Part shown: positions 55,637 through 64,000 of the stretch, one piece after another
Numbering within the stretch: position 1 is the stretch's first letter
How the letters are laid out: each line of letters opens with the position of its first letter
Assembly: GCF_000759675.1 (NCBI RefSeq)
Contig: NZ_BAWM01000045.1
Span: 136,725 to 200,724 of the forward strand
Direction: 5' to 3'
Source: Neobacillus niacini
GTDB taxonomy: Bacteria; Bacillota; Bacilli; Bacillales; Cytobacillaceae
DNA length: 64,000 nucleotides
Translations under genes and position numbers: made by a program
Notes under the pieces: generated by a model
Seen by the model: only the letters and a program-made list of their open reading frames with translations
Told to the model about the DNA's origin: nothing
The model's database searches: none

Positions 55637-56683
55637 TTATTTTACATTAAACGAAACACTTGTTTGAAGACCCGGATTCGTCGGAACCACATTGACCCAT
55701 GTCTTTCCTTGAACAAACGGTACAACTTCGCCATTACTCACTGGAACGATTACACCGTTATCATTTTTCCATTCCACTTGGATTACCTTACCCTTTTGCA
55801 GTAAGTAGCCAGATCCCCCTGATTCTAAATCAATTTCCTTATGAGCCGCCTCATCAATAACTTGATGGGTAGTCTCAATTATAAACAGATTATCAATCAG
55901 AATGGGTTCTTTCGATTCATGATCAATGGTTTGATCCCCATTAGAGTAGCGCTTGTATTTTCCAACTGAAGCATCATATTCGTAAATCGAATCGAAAATC
56001 CCACTAGCAGAATATGAAATCATTACAGATTTCGCTTCATCCCCCGTTACCGATTTACTTTCATCCTCAGTTAAAAATTTAAACTCTGGCGGAGACTGAT
56101 CCATCGAGTATTTCTTTTCCTTTGCACCTTTTAAAACATTTTCATACGTAATATAGGAATTATGGGGTGCGTCTCGGAAACTTGCTCTTTTAAACAGTGT
56201 TCCATCATAGACCATACCATTTAAATTATCAACATAGCCGCGTTCAAGCAATTCTCTTGCCTCTTCACTATAGCCGTGGGCTATAAAAAGCGCATCCAGA
56301 CCTTTTGCCAGATCAACGTAATAGTCCCTTGCACTTCGAACGGGACCCATATTGTCTGGTTTTTCACTTTGGAAAACAGCAAGGAACCGAGTAACATCGC
56401 CTTCTGCTAGAATTTCATAAACAATATCCGCTTTGTGTAAACCAGATTGAGGTCTCGCCTTTGGATGATTATTAATCATAACCGCCACTGCTCTTCCATC
56501 TGTCTTAGTCTCTGAACCTACCCCAGTTAATGGGTAGTGATACGGGATTTCATTTTCTACCTCATCTTGTATCACTTCTTCAACTTCTTTTACCGGCTCT
56601 TTTGGTCCATTAGCCTTTTGTTTATCGGTGCAGCCAGAGAGTAGTAAAAGAATTGCTGTTGCTGCAACAGCCAATTTCTTCAT
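55637..56683 (-). CDS. yerB: YerB family lipoprotein (DUF3048)
   Basis: A 348-aa lipoprotein (lipobox LLLLSGC, Cys18). VAVMINNHPKARPQSGLHKA, ADIVYEILAEGDVTRFLAVF and MGPVRSARDYYVDLAKGLDA define the DUF3048 domains. The C-terminal half ends VPFVQGKTWVNVVPTNPGLQ, also family-typical. It acts outside the membrane; the biochemical role is unknown. The order yerA-yerB-yerC is conserved with B. subtilis. Confidence 0.92.
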   Translation of the reverse strand: MKKLAVAATAILLLLSGCTDKQKANGPKEPVKEVEEVIQDEVENEIPYHYPLTGVGSETKTDGRAVAVMINNHPKARPQSGLHKADIVYEILAEGDVTRFLAVFQSEKPDNMGPVRSARDYYVDLAKGLDALFIAHGYSEEARELLERGYVDNLNGMVYDGTLFKRASFRDAPHNSYITYENVLKGAKEKKYSMDQSPPEFKFLTEDESKSVTGDEAKSVMISYSASGIFDSIYEYDASVGKYKRYSNGDQTIDHESKEPILIDNLFIIETTHQVIDEAAHKEIDLESGGSGYLLQKGKVIQVEWKNDNGVIVPVSNGEVVPFVQGKTWVNVVPTNPGLQTSVSFNVK

Positions 56684-56760
56684 ACTTTAAAACACTCCTA
56701 TCTCTTTTCTCGGAAGTAAGAAATACTGACGTTTTTTAACCAATTAATTACTTTTATAGT

Positions 56761-58503
56761 TTAACGCATTATCGACGGAAAGAGAACAGTTTTGTTCATT
56801 ACATCGTACATACCCTGTTGGGTGATTCGAATATAGGGTAAATGAGTAGCTGAAAAGAATAACAAGCTGTATACAGGATCTGAGAAGGAATATCCACGGT
56901 CCCTCAATTCAACAAGCAGCTTCTTTTCTTCGTTTATTAATTCCTTAATTGAAAGATTTGACATAATTCCGTTAAGCCTTAACGGTATCTCACATACAAC
57001 ATGATCTTCCTCAACCATGACAATTCCGCCGCCTAACTCCTTCATCCTATCGAAAGCTGCAAGCATATCACGTTTATTTTTTCCAATTAAGATAATGTCA
57101 CCCGTATTGGAAAATGAACTAGCCAGTGCAGAAAGATTTGTGGCAAATCCTTTTAACAATGTATTAATCCTCCACTTGCCATTCCTGTCTAGCAGAGAGA
57201 AGAAACATTCATCATGGTCGGTTGACAACTCATCATAAGAGGCATCAATCGCAATGGAATACGGCTTGGTTATAACCGAATTCTCCATCTTAATGCCAAA
57301 TGGCATTGAAAATTGTAAATCGTCAAGGCTTAGATTCCATTCCAGTTCCATTGGCTTCAGACCATAATCGTCCCAATTAATGGAGTGATAAGCGTCAATC
57401 AATTGTCCGTCACGTTTTACCCATTTACCTTTTGCCAGTACAGAATGAGGTGTAGGGTCTTCAATACTGGATAGGAAGTTGATATTTGCGACACGGCCAG
57501 TTGCAATATTACCATGTAGATGGTCAATGTTGTAATAACGGGCAATATTCACTGTTGCCATATTATAAGCATCAATCACTGGTACACCTTTTTCAATGGC
57601 AATCCGAATCATCGTATCGGTGATACCTTGCTCATAAAACGTGGATGTTGCACCATCTGTGTTAAACATTAAACGATCATAGGCTTCAATTCCTAATCTC
57701 TTTATATCATCCAGCAAGTCTGGAAGGTCAGGACGGATTGAAGAATATCTCAATGAAACCATATATCCCTGCATTAAGCGGTTATATACTTCTTCACCTG
57801 TCATTGCCTCATGGTCACTATCTGCACCTAACAGTATCATTTTAGCTAATGTTTTCTCTGATGCACCTGGAAAATGTCCTTCAATCTTTTTGTGCATCCG
57901 TTTTGCTTCTTGAATCCAATGCAGCATCATATCATCGCCGTCTAACAATTTAGGCCAGCCAGTTAATTCACCGCCTTGCAGAACAGCGTCATGCTCTAAC
58001 CACGATTTAATATTGCTATGTGAAAAAACATCTTCTTCATTTAAAATTTCAGTTTGCGCATCAAACCGGCACCACCAGAACATGGTTGTTGGGATGGAAC
58101 GCAAGTCCTTCAATAAAGAAAATGCTTCCTTTTTCTTTAAATTCATAATCAAAGATATGTTGTCATTAATGATGGTCGTTGTTCCAAACTGGGATGCATA
58201 CGCCGCCAGAGTATGGGGATTATATAATTGATAAGGATGGGCATGTGGCTCGATATAACCTGGAACAAGAATTTCATTTGTACAGTCAATGATTTCACAG
58301 TTTTCCAATTCCGGCGGTAAATTCTCGCCAACATATACAATCCGATCTTCATATATCCAAATATTCGCCCGCATCCACTGGCGAAATGTTTGATTTAAAT
58401 ACAAGGCATTTTTTAACAAAATGGTTGGTGAAGTTTTTCCATCTAAAACGGATACATGCATGCGTAAATGTTTATTTTTCCATCGATAACGTTGTTCCAG
58501 CAT
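56761..58503 (-). CDS. yerA: Adenine deaminase-like amidohydrolase YerA
   Basis: A 580-aa metal-dependent hydrolase of the adenine deaminase family. The first metal site is VPGYIEPHAHPYQLYNP (HxH). Further ligands are in KIEGHFPGAS and DSDHEAMTGEEVYNRL, and the Asp is in MFNTDGATST. The protein is highly similar in layout to AdeC, but the exact substrate of the YerA branch is unproven. It is upstream of yerB, 77 nt away. A fold-back repeat lies just 5' of its start. Confidence 0.9.
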   Translation of the reverse strand: MLEQRYRWKNKHLRMHVSVLDGKTSPTILLKNALYLNQTFRQWMRANIWIYEDRIVYVGENLPPELENCEIIDCTNEILVPGYIEPHAHPYQLYNPHTLAAYASQFGTTTIINDNISLIMNLKKKEAFSLLKDLRSIPTTMFWWCRFDAQTEILNEEDVFSHSNIKSWLEHDAVLQGGELTGWPKLLDGDDMMLHWIQEAKRMHKKIEGHFPGASEKTLAKMILLGADSDHEAMTGEEVYNRLMQGYMVSLRYSSIRPDLPDLLDDIKRLGIEAYDRLMFNTDGATSTFYEQGITDTMIRIAIEKGVPVIDAYNMATVNIARYYNIDHLHGNIATGRVANINFLSSIEDPTPHSVLAKGKWVKRDGQLIDAYHSINWDDYGLKPMELEWNLSLDDLQFSMPFGIKMENSVITKPYSIAIDASYDELSTDHDECFFSLLDRNGKWRINTLLKGFATNLSALASSFSNTGDIILIGKNKRDMLAAFDRMKELGGGIVMVEEDHVVCEIPLRLNGIMSNLSIKELINEEKKLLVELRDRGYSFSDPVYSLLFFSATHLPYIRITQQGMYDVMNKTVLFPSIMR

Positions 58504-58548
58504 ACGATACCCTCCCTTTCTTAGAAGCTATTTATCTATTTATAAAAG

Positions 58549-58663
58549 CGAAAGCGCCTTGCCCAGGGGCGACAGGCATAAGACGAGCCGGCGAGAAGGT
58601 CGGTCTTTACCTTCTTGACGGATTGGCTTATGACCCCGACCCCCTAGGCGCTGGAGCTAGATA
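58549..58663. repeat. Fold-back dispersed repeat, copy C
   Basis: About 115 bp, the reverse complement of copy A (33841-33958) with few differences. The ends are AAGCGCCTTGCCCAGGGG and CCCCTAGGCGCTGGAGCT. The inner stem is GAGAAGGT/ACCTTCTT. It lies upstream of yerA. Confidence 0.8.
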
Positions 58664-58795
58664 GTAAGAATGTTGATTTTTCAATAAAGAAAGCCCTTAC
58701 AAAAATGAATTTAACTTTATACTATCATATATTACTGTTTAACGCATTAAAGAATTGGATAATTACTGTTAAAATATTGTGAAGGAGTGAACAGT

Positions 58796-59086
58796 GTGAA
58801 CATTACTAAAAATATCGGGATAATCAACGCATTAATTAGGATTACAATTGGTCTTACGATTCTTTCTTGGAGTACGGCTAAAATGGTGAAGTTTCCATGG
58901 AGAGACTCCTATTTATTTATTGCCATTTGCGGAGCAATGAAGGTTGCTGAGGGTATTGTTCGTTTTTGTCCTGTAACAGCACTATTTGAAAGATATCAGG
59001 AAATGGAGCAGCAAACACCACTTGCCCTTGGCGATGGCTCAAACAAAACCGATGTCGATCAGTTCTTGCCATACAATCCATCTTAA
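58796..59086 (+). CDS. DUF2892 (YgaP-like) membrane protein
   Basis: A 96-aa protein. The pattern NITKNIGIINALIRITIGLT followed by a second hydrophobic segment and RFCPVTALF is the DUF2892 membrane domain, usually linked with rhodanese proteins. Here no rhodanese domain is attached. GTG 58796 follows AAGGAG by 8 nt and was preferred over the GTG at 58787. The cytoplasmic tail (about 70-96) is polar. Function unknown. Confidence 0.75.
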   Translation: MNITKNIGIINALIRITIGLTILSWSTAKMVKFPWRDSYLFIAICGAMKVAEGIVRFCPVTALFERYQEMEQQTPLALGDGSNKTDVDQFLPYNPS

Positions 59087-59105
59087 TTAACGGCTATCTT
59101 TGCCA

Positions 59106-59390
59106 ATAAGAGTTTGAATTAACCTAATTGTGCCCTTCTTTTTGAATTTTTGGAGTTTGCGGTAACGATTAGTCGCTAATCGTGCCCTTCTCCTCGATTT
59201 TTTGGAGTTTACTGTAACGATTAGTCGCTAATCGTGCCCTTCTCCTCGACTTTTTGGAGTTTGCAGTAACGATTAGTCGCTAATCGTGCCCTTCTCCTCG
59301 ATTTTTTGGAGTTTGCGGTAACGATTAGTCGCTAATCGTGCCCCTTTCCTTGATATTTTGGAAGCAGCGGTAACGATTAGCAGCCAAACT
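59106..59390. repeat. 52-bp tandem array, about five units
   Basis: Units of exactly 52 bp begin GAGTTTGCGGTAACGATTAG and end CCTCGATTTTTTG. Each contains the perfect hairpin CGATTAG-TCG-CTAATCG. The first and last units are degenerate. Copies differ at only one to three positions in the core. It lies between convergent genes (the DUF2892 gene and purD). Confidence 0.9.
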
Positions 59391-59404
59391 AAGAATTCCT
59401 ACTC

Positions 59405-59438
59405 AAAAAAAATAGGGGTGACCGTAGTTGGTCAGCCC
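59405..59438 (-). terminator. Purine operon terminator
   Basis: GGG and TGACC pair with GGTCA and CCC around GTAGTT with one mismatch; TATTTTTTTT follows on the minus strand, about 110 nt past the purD stop. Confidence 0.8.
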
Positions 59439-59458
59439 TTGAATGATAGTAATGAATC

Positions 59459-60836
<1,378 letters not shown>

Positions 60837-62375
60837 TTAGTGTTTAAAATGTCTAACTCCGGTAAATACCATAGCAATTCCGTATTCATCCGCTTTTTTG
60901 ATGGAGTCCTCGTCGCGAATTGAACCACCTGGCTGAATGATTGCGGTAATTCCTGCTATTGCTGCGGCTTCTACGGTATCATCCATAGGGAAAAAGGCAT
61001 CAGAGGCGAGTGCTGCACCTGCAGCTTTTTCACCTGCTTGTTTTAAGGCGATTTCAGCGGCACCTACCCTGTTCATTTGTCCAGCACCAATTCCAATTGT
61101 CATATCCTCTTTCGTTACGACAATAGCATTGGATTTTACATGTTTGACTACCTTCCAGCCGAGCTTTAATGCTGCCCATTCCTGCTCAGTTGGCTGTCTT
61201 TTCGTAGGTACTGTAATCGTAGCATTGTCTAACGTGAAAGTGTCCTGTTCTTGAGCAAGCAGTCCACCTTCAATCGTGGTCAGCTTCATCTCTGGTTTTT
61301 TTGCCCCTGAAAATGGAATCGTTAATAAACGAAGGTTCTTTTTAGCTGTTAAAATTGTTAATGCTTCCTCAGAGAAAGATGGCGCAATAATAATTTCTAA
61401 GAAAATCTCATGAAGTTTGCCAGCTGTCTCTGCATCCACTTCACTATTAAAAGCAATAATTCCGCCAAAAATGGAAACGGGATCCGCAGCAAAGGCTTTT
61501 TCAAAAGCAGTAAAACTATTTTTTCCAGTTCCAATACCGCATGGATTCATATGCTTCACGGCAACAGCTGCAGGCTCGGTAAATTCCTTCACAATCTGCA
61601 AGGCAGCGTCCGCATCATTAATATTATTATAGGAAAGCTCTTTCCCATGGAGCTGCTCCGCATTAGCAATGGAGAAAGTGGAGCCTAGTGGTTTTTTATA
61701 AAATGCAGCTTTTTGATGTGGATTTTCCCCGTAACGGAGCGACTGCTTTAGCTCATATGTAACGGTTAATTTTTCAGGTGTTTCTTCCTGTGCGAGTTCT
61801 GTCATGTATTCTGCAATTAAAGCGTCATAAGCTGCTGTGTGACGGAAAACCTTTGCCGCCAGCTTTCTACGTGTTTCCAACGTCGTTTTACCATCTGCTT
61901 TAAATTCCTCAATCACCTTATTATAGTCAACTGGGTCAACAACCACCGTTACATATTGATGATTTTTAGCTGATGCACGTAACATCGTTGGACCGCCGAT
62001 ATCAATATTTTCTATCGCTGCTTCAGTTGTTACATCAGGCTTTTCAATCGTTTGCTGAAAAGGATAAAGATTAACACAAACCACTTGAATAGGATCAATA
62101 CCATGTTCTTCAAGCTGCTTTTGGTGCTGTTCGTCATCATGTTTTGCAAGTAAGCCCCCATGAATGAACGGATTTAACGTTTTTACACGTCCTTCTAATA
62201 TTTCTGGAAAGCCGGTTACTTCACTCACTCCGAGAACAGGAATCCCTTGTTCTTGAAGTGCTTTTTTCGTTCCGCCAGTTGAAATAATTTCAAAACCTAA
62301 GCTGACTAATTCTTTAGCAAAATCAGAAATACCATTTTTATCAGAAACACTAATAAGTGCGCGCTTTTTTGTCAC
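60837..62375 (-). CDS. purH: Bifunctional AICAR transformylase/IMP cyclohydrolase
   Basis: A 512-aa enzyme for the last two steps of IMP synthesis. The N-terminal IMP cyclohydrolase domain starts [20 protein letters not shown]. The AICAR transformylase domain carries [16 protein letters not shown] and ends [14 protein letters not shown] 62375 was chosen for its spacing from AGGGG and its match to the family start. It overlaps the 3' end of purN by 26 nt. Confidence 0.96.
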   Translation of the reverse strand: MTKKRALISVSDKNGISDFAKELVSLGFEIISTGGTKKALQEQGIPVLGVSEVTGFPEILEGRVKTLNPFIHGGLLAKHDDEQHQKQLEEHGIDPIQVVCVNLYPFQQTIEKPDVTTEAAIENIDIGGPTMLRASAKNHQYVTVVVDPVDYNKVIEEFKADGKTTLETRRKLAAKVFRHTAAYDALIAEYMTELAQEETPEKLTVTYELKQSLRYGENPHQKAAFYKKPLGSTFSIANAEQLHGKELSYNNINDADAALQIVKEFTEPAAVAVKHMNPCGIGTGKNSFTAFEKAFAADPVSIFGGIIAFNSEVDAETAGKLHEIFLEIIIAPSFSEEALTILTAKKNLRLLTIPFSGAKKPEMKLTTIEGGLLAQEQDTFTLDNATITVPTKRQPTEQEWAALKLGWKVVKHVKSNAIVVTKEDMTIGIGAGQMNRVGAAEIALKQAGEKAAGAALASDAFFPMDDTVEAAAIAGITAIIQPGGSIRDEDSIKKADEYGIAMVFTGVRHFKH

Positions 62376-62952
62376 TTTCAACTTCCCCTCTCGTTAACAG
62401 CATTTGCAGGATGGATGGATAAAGCTTATACTCGATACTTTGTATTTTCCGTTGCAGACTTTCTCTTGTTTCCTTTTCACTTAGGCGGAAGCGTTCTTGT
62501 ACAATGATGGGTCCAGTGTCCATTCCTTCATCAACGAAGTGAATCGTAACTCCGCTCCATTTTGCCTTTGCAGCCAAGGCCTGACCAATCGCATCTTTAC
62601 CTGGAAAGGCAGGAAGAAGCGAAGGATGGATATTAACGATTCGTCCAGCGTACGCTCCGAGCAAGGTTGGACCAATCAGCCTCATAAAACCAGCTAGAAC
62701 GATAAACTCGACACCATAGCTGGTTAATTTCTCCAAAACCGCCTTTTCATAAGCTTCTTTGGATCCATATTCCTTAGGATTAAAAGCAAAAGTTGGGATA
62801 TGGGCGGCCTTTGCCCGCTGGGCGGCAAAGGCTTCCGGCTTGTCACAAACGAGAAGTGCGATGTCTGCTTCAAGTTGTCCGGCTTTCACTACATCAATGA
62901 TCGCTTGAAAATTACTTCCATTTCCTGAGGCAAAAACCGCAATTTTTTTCAT
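62350..62952 (-). CDS. purN: Phosphoribosylglycinamide formyltransferase
   Basis: A 200-aa enzyme that formylates GAR with 10-formyl-THF. Folate and phosphate sites are [36 protein letters not shown] (catalytic Asn and His) and [16 protein letters not shown] (catalytic Asp). It overlaps purM by 4 nt and purH by 26 nt, so the genes are tightly coupled. Confidence 0.96.
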   Translation of the reverse strand: MKKIAVFASGNGSNFQAIIDVVKAGQLEADIALLVCDKPEAFAAQRAKAAHIPTFAFNPKEYGSKEAYEKAVLEKLTSYGVEFIVLAGFMRLIGPTLLGAYAGRIVNIHPSLLPAFPGKDAIGQALAAKAKWSGVTIHFVDEGMDTGPIIVQERFRLSEKETRESLQRKIQSIEYKLYPSILQMLLTRGEVESDKKARTY

Positions 62953-63974
62953 CGGCGACCACCCATATTAATTCCTTCTTCTTCGGTTACAACACCGATT
63001 TCATAGGCAGTTTCCCCGGATTGTTTTAAGTGCTCCATCAAATCTGCAGCGATATCCTTATCAACAGCAATAACCATGCCAATACCCATGTTAAAAATAT
63101 TATACATTTCTTGCTGATCGATTTGTCCAACAGTAGTGATTAGATTAAAAATCGGTGGGATCTCCCAGCTTTTTTCATAAATGTCTGCTCCAAGTCCCTT
63201 AGGAAGCATCCGAGGGATATTCTCAATAAAACCGCCTCCGGTAATATGGGCCATGCCTTTTATGTTGAATTTTTTCAATGCTGATAAAATTGGTTTTACA
63301 TATATTCTCGTTGGTTTCAATAACTCTTCACCCAAGCTACAGCCAAGCTCCTCAACATATTCTGTTAAAGCCCAGTTATTGAAGACTTTCCTTACGAGTG
63401 AATAACCATTGCTGTGGATTCCACTTGAAGCTAATCCAATTAGCACATCGCCTGGCTTGATATTTTCCCCTGTAATCAATTGGGATTTCTCACATGCACC
63501 AACCGTAAATCCTGCAAGATCATACTCATTTTCACTATATAATCCAGGCATTTCAGCTGTTTCACCGCCGATGAGTGCGCAGCCTGCCTGCTCACACCCT
63601 TCCGCAATTCCTTTTACAATTGCCTCAATCTTTTCAGGTTCAGCTTTTCCGCAAGCAATATAATCTAAAAAGAACAAAGGCTCTGCGCCTTGAACAACAA
63701 TATCATTGACGCACATTGCTACTGCATCTATGCCAATCGTGTCATGCTGGTCCATCCAAAAAGCAACCATCAGCTTGGTACCCACTCCGTCTGTTCCCGA
63801 TACAAGAACAGGCTCTTTTAGGTTAAGCGAAGACAGGTCGAACATTCCGCCGAACCCGCCCAGGCCCCCTAACACACCAGCTCGGGCTGTTTTTTGTACA
63901 TGCTTTTTCATTCTCTCAACAGCTTCATAGCCTGCCTCGATGTTTACGCCTGCCTGTTTATAAGCATTCGCCAT
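62949..63974 (-). CDS. purM: Phosphoribosylformylglycinamidine cyclo-ligase
   Basis: A 341-aa AIR synthetase. [40 protein letters not shown] and [20 protein letters not shown] are the family motifs. The full gene fits in the window, starting 26 nt from its right edge after GGGGGG. The upstream genes of the operon (purF and others in B. subtilis order) should lie just beyond the window. Confidence 0.96.
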   Translation of the reverse strand: MANAYKQAGVNIEAGYEAVERMKKHVQKTARAGVLGGLGGFGGMFDLSSLNLKEPVLVSGTDGVGTKLMVAFWMDQHDTIGIDAVAMCVNDIVVQGAEPLFFLDYIACGKAEPEKIEAIVKGIAEGCEQAGCALIGGETAEMPGLYSENEYDLAGFTVGACEKSQLITGENIKPGDVLIGLASSGIHSNGYSLVRKVFNNWALTEYVEELGCSLGEELLKPTRIYVKPILSALKKFNIKGMAHITGGGFIENIPRMLPKGLGADIYEKSWEIPPIFNLITTVGQIDQQEMYNIFNMGIGMVIAVDKDIAADLMEHLKQSGETAYEIGVVTEEEGINMGGRR

Positions 63975-64000
63975 GATGGTCCCCCCTATTTTTGATAATA

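Noticed and set aside
59106-59390. CRISPR array before purD.
   Set aside because: Units are contiguous tandem copies without variable spacers.

Overview
The window is low-GC Firmicute DNA, almost certainly from a Bacillaceae species. The order purM-purN-purH-purD / yerA-yerB-yerC-pcrB-pcrA-ligA-camS / rocA / opuE-gatC-gatA-gatB / dgkB / rlmCD follows the Bacillus subtilis yer region, with lineage-specific blocks between these genes. Genus or species cannot be fixed from the sequence alone.

About 1-10.5 kb is accessory, AT-rich DNA. It holds hypothetical genes, a solo resolvase remnant beside res-like direct repeats, a large WapA/Rhs-type polymorphic toxin (3662-9289) with its probable DUF2750 immunity gene, a broken toxin paralogue, and a decayed tyrosine integrase.

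About 10.5-17.7 kb is a compact mobile element ending at the 3' end of rlmCD. It has a small terminase subunit with a LexA (SOS) box at its promoter, a divergent regulatory region, two paralogous 107-aa genes, a CHC2 zinc-finger primase-like protein, a DUF927-type ATPase, and a large serine recombinase. The layout resembles a phage satellite (PICI-like), not a full prophage. Two copies of a structured element with compensatory base changes lie inside it. I could not match this element to a known RNA family.

About 17.7-64 kb is core genome, nearly all on the minus strand. It covers rRNA methylation (rlmCD), NAD salvage (pncA-pncB), lipid kinase dgkB, an ECF sigma/anti-sigma operon with three membrane-protein genes, plsY, the proline transporter opuE, the gatCAB amidotransferase, the glyoxylate shunt (aceB-aceA), an assimilatory or ammonifying nitrite reductase and siroheme operon (nirB-nirD-cobA/hemD-sirC) preceded by two Fnr boxes, rocA, camS-ligA-pcrA-pcrB, yerC-yerB-yerA, and the distal purine operon (purM-N-H-D).

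A recurring oddity is that many 3' intergenic regions of the core carry short tandem arrays whose sequence differs at each locus. The periods are constrained (52 bp twice, 20-21 bp three times, about 80 bp once), and the larger arrays carry one small hairpin per unit. In addition, a fold-back dispersed repeat occurs three times, once between gatC and gatA inside the operon.
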